From Shewanella sp. MR-4 (GTDB lineage Bacteria > Pseudomonadota > Gammaproteobacteria > Enterobacterales > Shewanellaceae), in NCBI RefSeq assembly GCF_000014685.1, contig NC_008321.1, positions 1,240,001 through 1,304,000 of the forward strand: a stretch of DNA of 64,000 nucleotides, read 5' to 3'. Below are positions 63,867-64,000 of this stretch, in pieces; within the stretch, counting starts at the first letter, position 1; every line of letters starts with the position of its first letter. The notes under the pieces are model-generated. The model was given only the letters and a program-made list of their open reading frames with translations, had not been told where the DNA came from and did no database searches. A program made the position numbers and the translations under genes.

Positions 63867-64000
63867 ATGGTCTCTGTTCGCGAAGCGCACTTTAATGATC
63901 CCGATTTTCATCTTGAAGATTGGGTGGCTCGCTATGTCAGTCATGTCGAGGAGGCGCAAACCTTACTCACCCTGATTGCACAGGTCGAAGCCTTACCCGC
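63867..64000 (+). CDS. relA: (p)ppGpp synthetase RelA, 5' end only
   Basis: The first 44 codons lie in the window and run off the right edge. VSVREAHFNDPDFHLEDWV is the conserved N-terminus of gammaproteobacterial RelA, the ribosome-bound stringent-response enzyme. AAGGA lies about 10 bases upstream. No start of a terminator intervenes strongly between rlmD and relA; a hairpin GGGCAAG/CTTGCCC at 63690-63712 lies there without a T tract. Confidence 0.92.
   Translation, partial: MVSVREAHFNDPDFHLEDWVARYVSHVEEAQTLLTLIAQVEALP

Noticed and set aside
1..64000. tRNA or rRNA genes, insertion sequences, CRISPR array
   Set aside because: No cloverleaf-like, rRNA-like, transposase-coding or regularly spaced repeated sequence was noticed while reading both strands; a dedicated scan was not possible.

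Overview
The window is chromosomal DNA of a gammaproteobacterium, almost certainly a Shewanella. The evidence is the gene content and order: anaerobic ubiquinone genes ubiU/ubiV/ubiT, trhP next to a YfhL-type ferredoxin, nrdR-ribD-ribE-ribBX-ribH-nusB-thiL-pgpA with the hybrid RibBX variant known from Shewanella, and the barA/rlmD/relA neighbourhood shared with E. coli. I see no rRNA or tRNA gene, no transposase, no integrase, no phage gene and no CRISPR array. It reads as core genome with interspersed accessory operons.

Layout. 1-1.1 kb: 5' part of a YjiH-like nucleoside-gate membrane protein (minus strand, TTG start), then a 0.7-kb AT-rich gap with a CRP-like site. 1.8-6.8 kb: a DUF998 membrane protein and three peptidase-U32-family proteins (UbiV, UbiU, TrhP) with UbiT and a 2[4Fe-4S] ferredoxin. 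7-10 kb: HDOD protein, membrane GGDEF/EAL protein, YbgC-type thioesterase. 10-14 kb: divergent PurA paralogue with a divergent LysR gene, a periplasmic solute-binding protein, OsmC-like protein. 14-19.5 kb: tetR facing a MexEF-like RND pump. 19.5-25.5 kb: an HD-GYP protein preceded by a 26-bp perfect palindrome, then a four-gene operon of a periplasmic cupredoxin, a membrane GGDEF/EAL receptor, a DUF3034 envelope protein and a truncated-haemoglobin lipoprotein. This operon is the best candidate for an undescribed system.

25.5-33.6 kb: NYN protein, AraC regulator with divergent MFS exporter, a second RND pump with its adaptor, a second solute-binding protein. 33.8-39.6 kb: exported PPP-type phosphatase, then an orphan PilY1 with a small partner. 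39.7-42.5 kb: DsbA-like protein and a metallo-beta-lactamase-fold protein with altered metal ligands, divergent from a LysR gene. 42.7-47 kb: DUF389 protein, EttA, GlyA. 47.1-53.2 kb: nrdR-rib-nusB-thiL-pgpA. 53.3-58.7 kb: tandem universal stress protein, recN with two SOS boxes, AEC transporter with divergent LysR, a small DUF3319-like protein. 58.8-64 kb: YjaG, the BarA hybrid kinase, RlmD and the start of RelA.

Themes. Four proteins (HDOD, two EAL proteins with degraded GGDEF motifs, HD-GYP) point to signalling dominated by c-di-GMP breakdown between 7 and 24 kb. Oxygen-independent hydroxylation is grouped at 2.5-6.8 kb. Two RND pumps lack a linked outer-membrane channel and probably share one encoded elsewhere. 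All functional calls come from reading sequence and recalling families; no database search was run.
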